From Massiliimalia sp050943535 (GTDB taxonomy: Bacteria > Bacillota > Clostridia > Oscillospirales > Ruminococcaceae), in assembly GCA_050943535.1 (NCBI GenBank), contig JBMNPJ010000001.1, forward strand, positions 124,001-188,000: 64,000 nt of DNA. The letters run 5' to 3'. This document shows positions 43,718 through 52,393 of the stretch, piece by piece. The notes under the pieces were generated by a model. The model saw nothing but the letters and a program-made list of their open reading frames with translations. It made no database searches and had not been told where the DNA came from. How positions within the stretch are numbered: position 1 is the stretch's first letter; each line of letters opens with the position of its first letter. A program made the position numbers and the translations under genes.

Positions 43718-44299
43718 ATGGCATTAGTACCTTATGTAGTAGAACAGACCAGCCGCGGCGAACGTTCTTATGACATTTATTCCCGTTTGCTCAATGACCG
43801 CATTATTATGCTTTGCGACGAAGTAAATGATACCACCGCTAGTCTGGTAGTGGCACAGCTTTTGTATCTGGAAAGCCAGGATCCTGATAAGGATATTGAT
43901 TTGTACATCAATTCTCCTGGTGGTTCTGTAACTGCTGGTATGGCAATTTATGATACCATGAAGTATATCAAATGTGATGTATCTACCATTTGCATGGGTC
44001 TGGCAGCATCTATGGGTGCATTTCTGCTCAGCGCAGGAACAAAAGGCAAACGTCTGGCTCTTCCTAACAGTGAAATTATGATCCATCAGCCTTTGGGCGG
44101 CGTGAAAGGTCAGGCTTCTGATATTCAGATTCATGCAGACTGGATGCTGAAAACCAAAGACAAGCTCAACCGCATGCTGTCAGAAGCTACCGGTCAGCCT
44201 TTGGAAAAAATTATTCGGGATACTGACCGTGATAACTTTATGTCCGCAAAAGAAGCGATGGAATATGGTTTGATTGACCGGGTAATTGAAAAAAGATAA
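43718..44299 (+). CDS. clpP: ATP-dependent Clp protease proteolytic subunit
   Basis: Serine peptidase forming the 14-mer chamber with ClpX. 193 residues from the ATG at 43718 after GAAAGGAAG; the frame extends upstream without a binding site. Catalytic Ser in GLAASMGAFLLSAG near residue 96 and His in IMIHQPLGG near 121; Asp lies in the RDTDRDNFMSA segment. Followed 22 nt later by clpX. Confidence 0.97.
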   Translation: MALVPYVVEQTSRGERSYDIYSRLLNDRIIMLCDEVNDTTASLVVAQLLYLESQDPDKDIDLYINSPGGSVTAGMAIYDTMKYIKCDVSTICMGLAASMGAFLLSAGTKGKRLALPNSEIMIHQPLGGVKGQASDIQIHADWMLKTKDKLNRMLSEATGQPLEKIIRDTDRDNFMSAKEAMEYGLIDRVIEKR

Positions 44300-44321
44300 G
44301 GAATAGGACAGGTGTTGTATC

Positions 44322-45569
44322 ATGCCTAATTATGGTGAAAAATCCGCTCCAAGATGCAGCTTCTGCGGAAAAAGTGAAGCCATGGTAGAGCGTCTTTTAT
44401 ATGGCAACAGCGCGTTTATCTGTGATGAATGTGTGGATTTGTGCTACCAGATGCTTCATGAATTTGATGAGGATAAAGGGAAAAACACAAGAACACCGTC
44501 TCACCGAAAAGAAGAAAAGCCCTTGCTCAAGCCAATGGAAATTAAACGGGTATTGGATGAGTATGTGGTAGGACAGGAAGCTGCCAAAATCAGCCTTTCT
44601 GTAGCAGTATACAATCATTATAAGCGGATTCGCTCCCATTATGAAGACAATGATGTAGAGCTTCAAAAAAGCAATGTGCTGCTGTTAGGACCTACTGGAG
44701 TAGGGAAAACCTTTTTGGCGCAGACTTTGGCAAAAACATTGGATGTTCCTTTTGCAATTGCAGATGCGACAACGCTGACAGAAGCCGGTTATGTGGGAGA
44801 TGACGTAGAAAATGTACTGGTTCGTTTGATTCAGGCTGCGGATTATGATATTGAGGCAGCAGAACAGGGAATCATTTACATTGACGAAATTGATAAAATC
44901 AGCCGGAAATCTGAAAATACCTCCATTACCCGTGATGTAAGCGGAGAAGGGGTTCAGCAGGCTTTGCTTAAAATTGTAGAAGGTACTGTTTCCAACGTAC
45001 CGCCTCAGGGAGGAAGAAAGCATCCAAACCAGGAATGCATTCAGATTGATACCAAAAATATCCTGTTCATCTGCGGCGGAGCTTTTGACGGTATTGAAAA
45101 GCTGGTGAATCAGCGGGAAAAACAGTCCTCTGTAGGATTTGGTGGGGAAGTTTTCTCTAAACAAGCGGAAGATAAAGCAATTATGACCAAGGTCATTCCT
45201 CATGATTTGGTGAAATTTGGTTTGATTCCGGAATTGGTAGGCCGTTTGCCGGTGATTACCGCACTGGAAAATCTGGATGAAGATGATCTGGTTCATATTT
45301 TGACAGAACCGAAAAACTGTCTTGTTAAGCAGTATCAGGCCATGTTTGATATGGACGGGGTTGCATTGGAATTCCAGCCAGAAGCGCTGAAAGCCATTGC
45401 CAGAAAGGCAATTGAACGGAAAACCGGTGCCCGTGGTTTGCGCGGTATTATGGAAGGGATTTTGTCTGACTTAATGTACCGTGTTCCCTCTGATGAAAGC
45501 ATTTTGCGTGTGATTATCACAGAAGAAGGGGTAGAAGATTCTTCTAAAATCAAGGTTTTGCATAAATAA
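44322..45569 (+). CDS. clpX: ATP-dependent Clp protease ATPase subunit ClpX
   Basis: AAA+ unfoldase that feeds ClpP. 415 residues. The N-terminal zinc domain has two Cys pairs (CSFCGK and CDEC near 13-40). Walker A is GPTGVGKTFLAQTLA near 125, Walker B IIYIDEIDKI near 188, and the pore loop GYVGDDVE near 152. The IGF-type loop for ClpP docking reads VGFGGE near 270. Terminator at 45593. Confidence 0.97.
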   Translation: MPNYGEKSAPRCSFCGKSEAMVERLLYGNSAFICDECVDLCYQMLHEFDEDKGKNTRTPSHRKEEKPLLKPMEIKRVLDEYVVGQEAAKISLSVAVYNHYKRIRSHYEDNDVELQKSNVLLLGPTGVGKTFLAQTLAKTLDVPFAIADATTLTEAGYVGDDVENVLVRLIQAADYDIEAAEQGIIYIDEIDKISRKSENTSITRDVSGEGVQQALLKIVEGTVSNVPPQGGRKHPNQECIQIDTKNILFICGGAFDGIEKLVNQREKQSSVGFGGEVFSKQAEDKAIMTKVIPHDLVKFGLIPELVGRLPVITALENLDEDDLVHILTEPKNCLVKQYQAMFDMDGVALEFQPEALKAIARKAIERKTGARGLRGIMEGILSDLMYRVPSDESILRVIITEEGVEDSSKIKVLHK

Positions 45570-45592
45570 TGGCAGGACAAAAATTCTGCGGA

Positions 45593-45637
45593 GAAAAAAC
45601 ACTTGCAGGGGATATCAATGCCTGCAAGTGTTTTTTA
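45593..45637 (+). terminator. Intrinsic terminator after clpX
   Basis: AAACACTTGCAGG pairs with CCTGCAAGTGTTT around a 12-nt loop, with a T-run. Confidence 0.92.
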
Positions 45638-45678
45638 CTGTATCGTGATAAAAAGAGAAAGGCGAAGGGGAAAAATAG

Positions 45679-46506
45679 ATGGCTCAGGTGAAATTGTTGG
45701 CACTGGATATGGATGGTACCACTTTGATGGACGATCATAAGACCGTTTCTCAGGAAAATATCCGAGCAATTGAGCAGGTGATGATGCAGGGGATTCAATT
45801 TGTTCCGGCAACAGGACGGATGCGGGCACATCTGCCTGAAGCAATCCGGCAGATGCCGGGCTGGCGGTATGGGATTACTTCTAACGGCGCAGCTGTCTAT
45901 GATCGTCAGAAAGATCAGTTGATATATTCCCATTGTTTAAACCGGGAAGTGACAGCGCAGATTTTGGAGTTTTTGTCTCCTATGCCGGTGTTTTTCGAAT
46001 TGTATTGCGATGGGGATTCTTATGTGGAAACTAGACGGATGCGCTATGCAGCAGAATACGGGGTTCCTCCTCAAGATATGGAGTTATTATTGGGAAAATG
46101 TCACGCAGTAGATGATTTGGCGGCATATATCCGCCAGGAGGAGATTCATCTGGAAAAAGTTTATATCCCATATTTAAATCCTCAGATGAATGAGAAAATC
46201 CGAAATTATTTGGCAGGGTTTCCAGTGGCGATTACTTCTTCTGTGGATACCAATATTGAAGTAAACATGGAAAACACCAGCAAAGGAAATGCTCTTGCGT
46301 GGTTGTGCCAGCTGTTGGGCATTGATCCTGGTGAGGTAATGGCCGTAGGGGATAACTGCAATGACCTGGAAATGCTGGAGTTGGCAGGAATTTCAGTTGC
46401 TATGGAAAATGGAGATCCGGCAGTCAAAGAAATTGCGGATTGGGTGGCTCCCAGCAATATGAAAAACGGGGTAGCCTGCGCCATAGAACGGTATTTAGGA
46501 GTATAA
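45679..46506 (+). CDS. Cof-type HAD family hydrolase
   Basis: A 275-residue phosphatase of HAD subfamily IIB. Motif I is LALDMDGTTL near residue 8, motif II ITSNGA near 66, and motif IV GDNCNDLEML near 226, with the C2 cap between. These enzymes remove phosphate from sugar phosphates or FMN-like substrates; specificity not predictable. GAAGGGG precedes the ATG. Confidence 0.9.
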   Translation: MAQVKLLALDMDGTTLMDDHKTVSQENIRAIEQVMMQGIQFVPATGRMRAHLPEAIRQMPGWRYGITSNGAAVYDRQKDQLIYSHCLNREVTAQILEFLSPMPVFFELYCDGDSYVETRRMRYAAEYGVPPQDMELLLGKCHAVDDLAAYIRQEEIHLEKVYIPYLNPQMNEKIRNYLAGFPVAITSSVDTNIEVNMENTSKGNALAWLCQLLGIDPGEVMAVGDNCNDLEMLELAGISVAMENGDPAVKEIADWVAPSNMKNGVACAIERYLGV

Positions 46507-46507
46507 A

Positions 46508-46557
46508 TAAAAAAAGCACTTGCATGTTGATTCTGATCACATGGCAAGTGTTTTTTA
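46508..46557. terminator. Bidirectional intrinsic terminator
   Basis: AAAAAGCACTTGC and GGCAAGTGTTTTTT with an inner ATG/CAT and one bulge, between the convergent HAD gene and carD. Confidence 0.85.
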
Positions 46558-46565
46558 TTTAGAAA

Positions 46566-47081
46566 TCAGGATTGCTGCAGCCGAAACTGTTCGATCAAAA
46601 AAGGAAGTACTTGATCCTGTTTTAAATGCAGGGAAACCGCAAATTCTTCATATAACAGATTTTCTGCTTCATGGAAAAAATGTTCGTCGGAAGAACTGAG
46701 CTTTTTACCGGCAGAAATTCGTTTTTGCTGCTGATGATAAAGGGTTCGAATCATCTGCATTAATTCTGTTCGGCTTCCTCGGGAAAGAATTTCCTGAAAC
46801 CGTCTTTTCCGCTGATTGTCATTGTCTACCCAGTCACATGGTTGGGTGTTCGGCATTTGATGGATTAAATCGTAAATTTCCTGAGAGGAAAGAACGGGTC
46901 TCATTTTCTGTAAGGAAGCTTTACTGTCCACAGGAATATAGATCACTTCTTTCGGATCATGAATAGGATGCAGCACATAGTACTGCTTGGATATTTGGTA
47001 AAATGTTCGACTGACAATTTCTGTAATTTTACATACGCCATTTGTACCGTAAACTACAAGATCACCTGTTTGAAATTTCAT
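46566..47081 (-). CDS. CarD family transcriptional regulator
   Basis: A 171-residue member of the CarD_CdnL_TRCF family that binds the RNA polymerase beta subunit and tunes open-complex stability. The N-terminal Tudor-like RID domain (1-60) has FQTGDLVVYGTNGVCKI and YYVLHPI. The rest is a helical DNA-binding domain with a basic patch (DNDNQRKRRFQEIL). GAAAGGGG precedes the ATG. A promoter at 47211-47239 and a hairpin with a T-run in the leader suggest its own attenuation. Confidence 0.88.
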   Translation of the reverse strand: MKFQTGDLVVYGTNGVCKITEIVSRTFYQISKQYYVLHPIHDPKEVIYIPVDSKASLQKMRPVLSSQEIYDLIHQMPNTQPCDWVDNDNQRKRRFQEILSRGSRTELMQMIRTLYHQQQKRISAGKKLSSSDEHFFHEAENLLYEEFAVSLHLKQDQVLPFLIEQFRLQQS

Positions 47082-47142
47082 AGGACAGAAAACCCCTTTC
47101 TCTATTTTTGTTTGGAAAATCAGGTCAAAGGACCCCGCAATG

Positions 47143-47194
47143 AAAAAACGTATAGTTTTTCAACAGGACTTACGTTCCATTTCAAAACTACACG
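47143..47194 (-). terminator. Terminator-like hairpin in the carD leader
   Basis: On the minus strand CGTGTAGTTTT (47184-47194) pairs with AAAACTATACG (47149-47159) with one G-U, followed by six T, 62 nt before the carD ATG. The loop is 24 nt. It would lower carD expression unless overridden. Confidence 0.5.
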
Positions 47195-47210
47195 TTGATT
47201 ACTAAATATT

Positions 47211-47239
47211 ATTATAACATTGATTTGAAAAATTTGCAA
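47211..47239 (-). promoter_or_regulatory. Sigma-A promoter for carD
   Basis: Minus strand: TTGCAA, 17 nt, TATAAT. It lies between the aroC end and carD. Confidence 0.8.
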
Positions 47240-47268
47240 ATGAAGGTCAGCGCGCTAACATCTGCATG

Positions 47269-48366
47269 TTACCATCCGCACAGCCCTTTTTCGTTAACCA
47301 TGGCGGAAAGCAGTACAATATTACATGCGGCTTCTACCACCGGAACCGCTCGAACTGCAATACAGGGGTCATGCCGTCCTACGATGGAAAGAACCGTATC
47401 CTGTTTTGCCACAAAGTCAACGGTATTCTGTGACTGAGCAATGGAAGGGGTGGGTTTAAATGCTACACGGAAAGGAATTGGCATACCGGAAGAAATTCCT
47501 CCCAAGATTCCTCCATGACGGTTGGTGCGTGTTTTTACCTGATCCCCGTCCATATAGAAGGGGTCGTTGTTTTGTGAACCCAATAAGGTAGAAGCGTGAA
47601 ATCCTTCTCCAAATTCCACACCCTTAACACCTGGAATGCTGAATAAGAAAGAAGCCATCATGCTTTCCAAATTTTGAAAAATAGGACCGCCAATTCCTGC
47701 TGGCATCCCAATGGCAATACATTCTACCACGCCGCCCACAGAATCCAGATTCATTCTCGCTTTGTTAATACACTGGATGATGGATTCCCGTTTTTCTTCC
47801 TGAATTACCGGGAACGGAAGCTGACGCATATTCAAAATATCCTGTTTGCTGGTATAAATCGGATCGCATTTTTGATCTTGGATTTCTCCTACAGAAAGCA
47901 GATGTGCTCCTGCATAAATTCCCCGGCGTTCCAGGATTTGACCGCATACAGCGCCTGCCATAACCATACAGGCAGTTAAGCGTCCGGAAAAATGTCCTCC
48001 TCCCCGGATATCGTTGGCACCGTGATATTTTTCATATCCGGTATAGTCTGCATGCCCCGGACGAGCGGTGGTCTGTACATTGCGGTAATCGCCGGAACGT
48101 ACATTGGTGTTTTTGATCATCATGCAAAGAGGGGTGCCGGTTGTGTGACCATCAATCAGCCCAGACAAAATTTCTGGGCGGTCTGGTTCAATTCGGGAGG
48201 TGGTGGTGCCATCAGACTTTGCCTGTCTTCTTCGAAGAAACTCACGGACAGCATCCATATCAATGGGTTCTCCGGCTGGCAAATTGTCTATCACAACGCC
48301 GATTGCTGTAGAGTGGGATTCTCCGAAAATGGAGATTTGAATTCCGTTATTCCAAATGGACGGCAT
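47269..48366 (-). CDS. aroC: Chorismate synthase
   Basis: FMN-dependent last step of the shikimate pathway, from EPSP to chorismate. 365 residues with GESHSTAIGVVIDNLPAG near residue 13, RRRQAKSD near 46, the RPGHADYTGYEKY segment near 105 and FKPTPSI near 305. Last gene of aroF-aroB-aroA-aroC; its start overlaps the aroA end by 20 nt. Confidence 0.96.
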   Translation of the reverse strand: MPSIWNNGIQISIFGESHSTAIGVVIDNLPAGEPIDMDAVREFLRRRQAKSDGTTTSRIEPDRPEILSGLIDGHTTGTPLCMMIKNTNVRSGDYRNVQTTARPGHADYTGYEKYHGANDIRGGGHFSGRLTACMVMAGAVCGQILERRGIYAGAHLLSVGEIQDQKCDPIYTSKQDILNMRQLPFPVIQEEKRESIIQCINKARMNLDSVGGVVECIAIGMPAGIGGPIFQNLESMMASFLFSIPGVKGVEFGEGFHASTLLGSQNNDPFYMDGDQVKTRTNRHGGILGGISSGMPIPFRVAFKPTPSIAQSQNTVDFVAKQDTVLSIVGRHDPCIAVRAVPVVEAACNIVLLSAMVNEKGLCGW

Positions 48367-49621
48367 GGCAGATTCCTCCTAATTGTTCGTAATCTTCAAA
48401 AAAACTGGGGTAGGATTTGGCAACACATTCCGCCCCTTCAATGGTAATTGGATTTTTGGAGCGGGTTGCCCCGATTGCGGCAGCCATTACGATTCGATGA
48501 TCCTGATATCCAAATACAGTTCCGCCTTCAAAATCTCCGTGGGGATAAACCGTAATGCAGTCAGCCTGTTCATCATATTCCATATGTCCGCCAAGGCTTT
48601 CCAGCAATGCCTGTGTGGAGGCAATCCGGTCGCTTTCTTTGATTTTCAGACGCTTTACCTGGGAAATGGTAGAAATACCGGAACAGAAATTTGCCAGTAC
48701 ACATAAAATAGGAACCAGGTCAGGAATATTTTCTGCATGAATGGAGAATGGTTTGAGAACAGCTGGAGGATCCAGCAGAATCCCCTGATCGGTAAACTTC
48801 ATAGGAATTCCCATTTCCCGCAGCAGAGTTAGAATAAACTGGTCGCCTTGCGCAGAATGCTCGCTCAATCCGCAGACAGAAACAGGATTTCCCAAAGCAG
48901 CTGCAGTGAGGAAAAATGCTCCTTGAGAATAGTCGCCTTCTACCTGATAGTTTTGCGGATGGTACTGCTGGTTTCCTGGTACCCGGTACCCATCAGGCAG
49001 TTCTTCAATTTGAATGCCAAAATGATTTAATACTTGGATGGTAAGATCCACATAACTTTTGGATTCAAAAGGCGGAAGAATCTCAATGACACTGTCACCG
49101 TGAAGCAGGGGAAGGGCAAATAAAAGTCCAGAGATAAACTGGGAACTTACATTGCCTTTCAGAGTAAAGACTCCCGGCTGAAGAGTGCCGGAAAGGTGTG
49201 CAGGAAGCTGCCCGGAATAATCGAAATTCATACCATTTTTGGAAAACATTTGCTGGTACAAACTCATGGGACGGGTTACCAACTTGCCTTCTCCAAAAAA
49301 GGTGGCATCTACGCCCAAAGCAGCGGCAATCGGCATCAGAAACCGAATGGTGGAACCGGATTCTCTGCATTGGAATACGGCTTCAGAAGGGGTGCTGAAA
49401 ATTCCTTCTACTAAAATGGTATCATCTTCTACCTGAAAGGAAGCGCCCAGCTGTTCCAAACAATCCATGGTGGCAAAAATATCCTGAGACAAGTAACAAT
49501 TGCGGATTATGGAACTTCCGTTTGCCAATGCTGCGCAGATTAAAGCGCGGTGCATGATGCTTTTGGAAGCGGGGATGGAAACGGTTCCCTGCAGGCGGCT
49601 GGGGGAAATGATGCGGTTCAT
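48347..49621 (-). CDS. aroA: 3-phosphoshikimate 1-carboxyvinyltransferase (EPSP synthase)
   Basis: Transfers enolpyruvyl from PEP to shikimate 3-phosphate. 424 residues. Substrate-binding motif PASKSIMHRALICAALA near residue 16-33, ESGSTIRFLMPIAAALG near 88, and the C-terminal LKIKESDR and GYQDHRIVMA motifs. Third gene of the operon, 9 nt after aroB. Class I or II behaviour towards inhibitors cannot be stated from these motifs alone. Confidence 0.96.
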   Translation of the reverse strand: MNRIISPSRLQGTVSIPASKSIMHRALICAALANGSSIIRNCYLSQDIFATMDCLEQLGASFQVEDDTILVEGIFSTPSEAVFQCRESGSTIRFLMPIAAALGVDATFFGEGKLVTRPMSLYQQMFSKNGMNFDYSGQLPAHLSGTLQPGVFTLKGNVSSQFISGLLFALPLLHGDSVIEILPPFESKSYVDLTIQVLNHFGIQIEELPDGYRVPGNQQYHPQNYQVEGDYSQGAFFLTAAALGNPVSVCGLSEHSAQGDQFILTLLREMGIPMKFTDQGILLDPPAVLKPFSIHAENIPDLVPILCVLANFCSGISTISQVKRLKIKESDRIASTQALLESLGGHMEYDEQADCITVYPHGDFEGGTVFGYQDHRIVMAAAIGATRSKNPITIEGAECVAKSYPSFFEDYEQLGGICHAVHLE

Positions 49622-49630
49622 AAGTGGGGA

Positions 49631-50692
49631 TCATTCCTTTCCTGAAAATGGAGTCAAAAATGTATGAAATTCTTCCTGAGATAATTTGTGTACAAAACAG
49701 CTGCCGATTTCTTTGAGCAAAATCAGATGAATTTTGTGGTTGAGGTTCTTTTTGTCCACAGCACAGTGTTCCATCAGCTGATCTTTGGTAATATCACAGG
49801 AAATTGGAAGATGAAAATGCTCACATAGGTCAGCGATTTCAGCGGCAGTTCCTGGTTTGGTAAAGCCAGCCTGCTCGCTCAGCTGGGTCATCTGCACCAT
49901 ACCGATACTAACCCCTTCGCCATGGGTGTATGTGGAAAAACCAAATTGTTTTTCTACAGCATGACCAATGGTATGCCCAAAGTTTAAAATCATCCGTAAA
50001 CCGGTATCAAATTCATCCTGTGCTACAACCTGAGCCTTAATTTCAATACAGCGGGCGATGACCTGCTCTAAGATTTCCGGCTGTTTGAGATGGTACAGTA
50101 ATGGAAACAGTTCTTTGTCCCAAATACAGGCATATTTAATCACTTCTGCTGCACCGCTGGAAAAATCACGGGAAGAAAGGGTGGATAAGGTATTGGTATC
50201 ACAAAGTACGGCGGCAGGTTGATAGAAACTGCCTACCAGATTTTTTCCAGCAGGAAGGTCTATCGCAGTTTTTCCGCCTACGGAGGAGTCTACCTGCGCC
50301 AAAAGGGTGGTGGGAATCTGTACATAAGGGATACCCCGCAGGAATGTTGCAGCGCAAAATCCAGCCAAGTCACCCACTACGCCGCCTCCTAAAGCAACAA
50401 TCAGGTCAGAGCGGGTAAAATGACGTTCTGCTAAAAAGTCATAGATTGAAAGCAGGGACTGGGCGCATTTAGAAGCTTCCCCATGAGGAATGGTATAAGT
50501 ATAAACAGAAATTTTCTCGTCAAAAGAATCCATTACGGTTTGAAGGTATAACGGTGCTACCATGTCATCTGTAATAATGGCAACCCGTTCATAAGAACAT
50601 ACCCCTTCAATCAGAGATCCGGTATGAGAAAGTAAATCTTGTCCAATGGTAACCTGATAAGGATGAGAAGTGGAAATAGAAATTTTTTTCAT
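49631..50692 (-). CDS. aroB: 3-dehydroquinate synthase
   Basis: NAD- and metal-dependent cyclisation of DAHP to dehydroquinate. 353 residues, with the NAD/substrate motif GGGVVGDLAGFCAATFLRG near residue 103, TTLLAQVDSSVGGKTAID near 128, and metal His in NFGHTIGHAVE near 245. A 20-bp-class hairpin (50705-50739) separates it from aroF. Confidence 0.96.
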   Translation of the reverse strand: MKKISISTSHPYQVTIGQDLLSHTGSLIEGVCSYERVAIITDDMVAPLYLQTVMDSFDEKISVYTYTIPHGEASKCAQSLLSIYDFLAERHFTRSDLIVALGGGVVGDLAGFCAATFLRGIPYVQIPTTLLAQVDSSVGGKTAIDLPAGKNLVGSFYQPAAVLCDTNTLSTLSSRDFSSGAAEVIKYACIWDKELFPLLYHLKQPEILEQVIARCIEIKAQVVAQDEFDTGLRMILNFGHTIGHAVEKQFGFSTYTHGEGVSIGMVQMTQLSEQAGFTKPGTAAEIADLCEHFHLPISCDITKDQLMEHCAVDKKNLNHKIHLILLKEIGSCFVHKLSQEEFHTFLTPFSGKE

Positions 50693-50704
50693 ATATTTAT
50701 TATA

Positions 50705-50739
50705 AAGCCCTTTTCCGACCTAGGCCGGAAAAGGGCTTT
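50705..50739. terminator. Strong hairpin between aroF and aroB
   Basis: AAAGCCCTTTTCCG and CGGAAAAGGGCTTT form a near-perfect stem. The T-run is better on the plus strand (CTTTTTCT) than on the minus strand, where the operon runs (CTTTATAAT). Partial termination or an mRNA processing point between aroF and aroBAC is possible. Confidence 0.55.
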
Positions 50740-50792
50740 TTCTCCTTGCTTTTCAAATTTTTCTGCTGAAGGAAGCCCTGATCGACAATGAA

Positions 50793-51803
50793 TCAAAGGA
50801 TTTTTCCGGAGAATTGTGCCTGCGCTTTTACTTTTGTCATTACCTGATCAAATTGAGCTGGGGTCAGGGACTGAGCTCCGTCGCACAGTGCTTTTTTCGG
50901 ATTGTTGTGCACCTCAATCATCAAACCGTCTGCACCTGCGGCAATGGCAGCCTGTGACATTGGTTCAACCAGCCACGGAATACCGGTAGCATGGCTTGGG
51001 TCAACAACTACAGGAAGGTGAGAGTAATGTTTCAGCAGTGGGATGGCGGAAAGATCCAGGGTGTTTCTGGTCATGGTTTCAAAGGTACGAATACCCCGTT
51101 CGCACAGAATGACGTTTTGATTTCCGCCAGCCATAATGTATTCTGCACTCATCAGAAATTCTTCCAAAGTATTAGCTAATCCGCGTTTTAAAAGGATTGG
51201 TTTTTGGCAGTGTCCCAATTCTTTGAGCAGTTCGAAGTTCTGCATATTTCTAGCGCCAACCTGGATAATGTCTACATCCTGGAATAAATCCAAATGTGCT
51301 AAGCTCATGATTTCTGTTACAATTGGCAAACCAGTTTCTTTTTTTGCTTCCAGCAGCAGTTCCAGTCCTTCTGCGTGCAGTCCCTGGAAAGCATAAGGGG
51401 AGGTACGAGGTTTGAACGCGCCGCCCCGGAGGAATTTAGCACCGCTGGCTTTGACTGCTTTTGCCACTTCTACAACCTGTTCCCGGCTTTCTACGGAACA
51501 AGGACCAGCAATGACTTTAAAGTTTCCGCCGCCGATTGCTTCACCTTCCACTTCCACAATGGTGTCGTCTGGGTGGAATTTTCGGTTAGCAGCTTTGTAT
51601 GGCTCAGAAACACGCTTTACATCGGCTACAATATCTTTGGACTGAATGGTAGAAATATCAATTTGTGTTGTGTCCCCAATCAATCCCCAAATGGTGGTTT
51701 GGGTACCTTCTACTGGGTGGATTTCCACATTGTATTGAGATAATTCCTGTTTTAATTCATCTAATTGTTCCTGATTTTTGCTGTTTTTCAAAATAATAAT
51801 CAT
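50793..51803 (-). CDS. aroF: 3-deoxy-7-phosphoheptulonate (DAHP) synthase, type I-beta with regulatory N-domain
   Basis: First committed step of aromatic synthesis: PEP plus erythrose 4-phosphate to DAHP. 336 residues. A ferredoxin-like/ACT-like N-terminal domain (1-70) like that of Thermotoga DAHP synthase, where Tyr or Phe gives feedback inhibition, is followed by the barrel. Motifs: VIAGPCSVES near 97, GAFKPRTSPYAFQG near 127, LKRG near 206 and VDPSHATG near 267. Preceded by the Phe/Tyr-rich leader peptide and attenuator, so both transcription and activity would respond to aromatic amino acids. Confidence 0.95.
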   Translation of the reverse strand: MIIILKNSKNQEQLDELKQELSQYNVEIHPVEGTQTTIWGLIGDTTQIDISTIQSKDIVADVKRVSEPYKAANRKFHPDDTIVEVEGEAIGGGNFKVIAGPCSVESREQVVEVAKAVKASGAKFLRGGAFKPRTSPYAFQGLHAEGLELLLEAKKETGLPIVTEIMSLAHLDLFQDVDIIQVGARNMQNFELLKELGHCQKPILLKRGLANTLEEFLMSAEYIMAGGNQNVILCERGIRTFETMTRNTLDLSAIPLLKHYSHLPVVVDPSHATGIPWLVEPMSQAAIAAGADGLMIEVHNNPKKALCDGAQSLTPAQFDQVMTKVKAQAQFSGKIL

Positions 51804-51906
51804 TGTATTTTCAATCCTTTCTTTGGCCTAATGTCCAGCATGTGCTGCTTTGGAAACAAATGACTGATTCTGCGGTTTTGAGTTTCTGCAGCAGCTCAAA
51901 AGTACA

Positions 51907-51945
51907 GAAAAAAAGGTCTGTTGCCTCCAGAAAAAGCAACAGACC
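51907..51945 (-). terminator. Attenuator terminator of the aro operon
   Basis: Minus strand: GGTCTGTTGC (51945-51936), an 11-nt loop, GCAACAGACC (51924-51915), then seven T. The 10-bp stem is perfect. It lies 17 nt after the leader-peptide stop codon and 104 nt before the aroF ATG. Confidence 0.92.
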
Positions 51946-51993
51946 AAACATTTCTAATCATTTTATACCCGGACGGGGATATACGCTGCTTTC
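51932..51993 (-). promoter_or_regulatory. Candidate antiterminator pairing of the aro leader
   Basis: On the minus strand GAAAGCAGCG (51993-51984, leader codons about 37-40) can pair with TGTTGCTTTT (51941-51932). The pairing is 10 continuous pairs including three G-U. It consumes six bases of the terminator's 5' arm, so the two structures exclude each other. A ribosome stalled on the Phe/Tyr codons leaves this stem free; one at the stop codon does not. Confidence 0.55.
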
Positions 51994-52103
51994 ACTGAGC
52001 ATTTAAATTTTTCCATCACAAAATAGCCGAAGCTTCTAAAGTAAAAGCTTAAGCTAAAAAAGTAAAAGAAAAATACATTTGCTACAGAAAGCTGACCCAT
52101 CAT
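51963..52103 (-). CDS. Phe/Tyr-rich leader peptide of the shikimate operon
   Basis: A 46-residue ORF starting ATG-ATG at 52103, preceded by AAAGGATGG at about 10 nt. Residues 11-28 read FFFYFFSLSFYFRSFGYF: nine Phe and three Tyr in 18 codons; the whole peptide has ten Phe and four Tyr. It ends 17 nt before the terminator stem. No hydrophobic-domain function is needed to explain it; position, composition and the alternative structures match leader peptides of amino-acid attenuators such as pheL of enteric bacteria. Confidence 0.85.
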   Translation of the reverse strand: MMGQLSVANVFFFYFFSLSFYFRSFGYFVMEKFKCSVKAAYIPVRV

Positions 52104-52179
52104 ATCGTGTCCATCCTTTTTATAGAAATAACCAGTGAATTTGAAAGCCTATCATTACGATTTACTTTCATTGGTCTAA

Positions 52180-52208
52180 AGTATATACCAGTTTTATGCA
52201 TCTGTCAA
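52180..52208 (-). promoter_or_regulatory. Consensus promoter of the aro operon
   Basis: Minus strand: TTGACA, exactly 17 nt, TATACT. The start near 52173 places the leader ORF 70 nt into the transcript. Confidence 0.92.
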
Positions 52209-52393
52209 GGGAATTTCTCAAAAAACAGAGAAAAAATTTTACTACTTTAAACCTTAAAATTATTAAAATATCATAAATAGAACAAGGTGCAGGACAGGTT
52301 CTAATTGTCTGAAAACCATCATAGGAATAGTAAAAAGATTTTTGGACAACCAAACTGTAAGAATAAGGTTTGTTCGGGAAAAGGAGGTTTTTT

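Noticed and set aside
51804..52173. T-box leader for aroF
   Set aside because: No AGGGTGGNACCGCG T-box sequence; the leader ORF and simple terminator explain the region better.
52240..52393. Sigma-E promoter for the spoIIIA operon
   Set aside because: Expected from knowledge of sporulation genes, but no convincing -35/-10 pair for sigma-E could be picked by eye.
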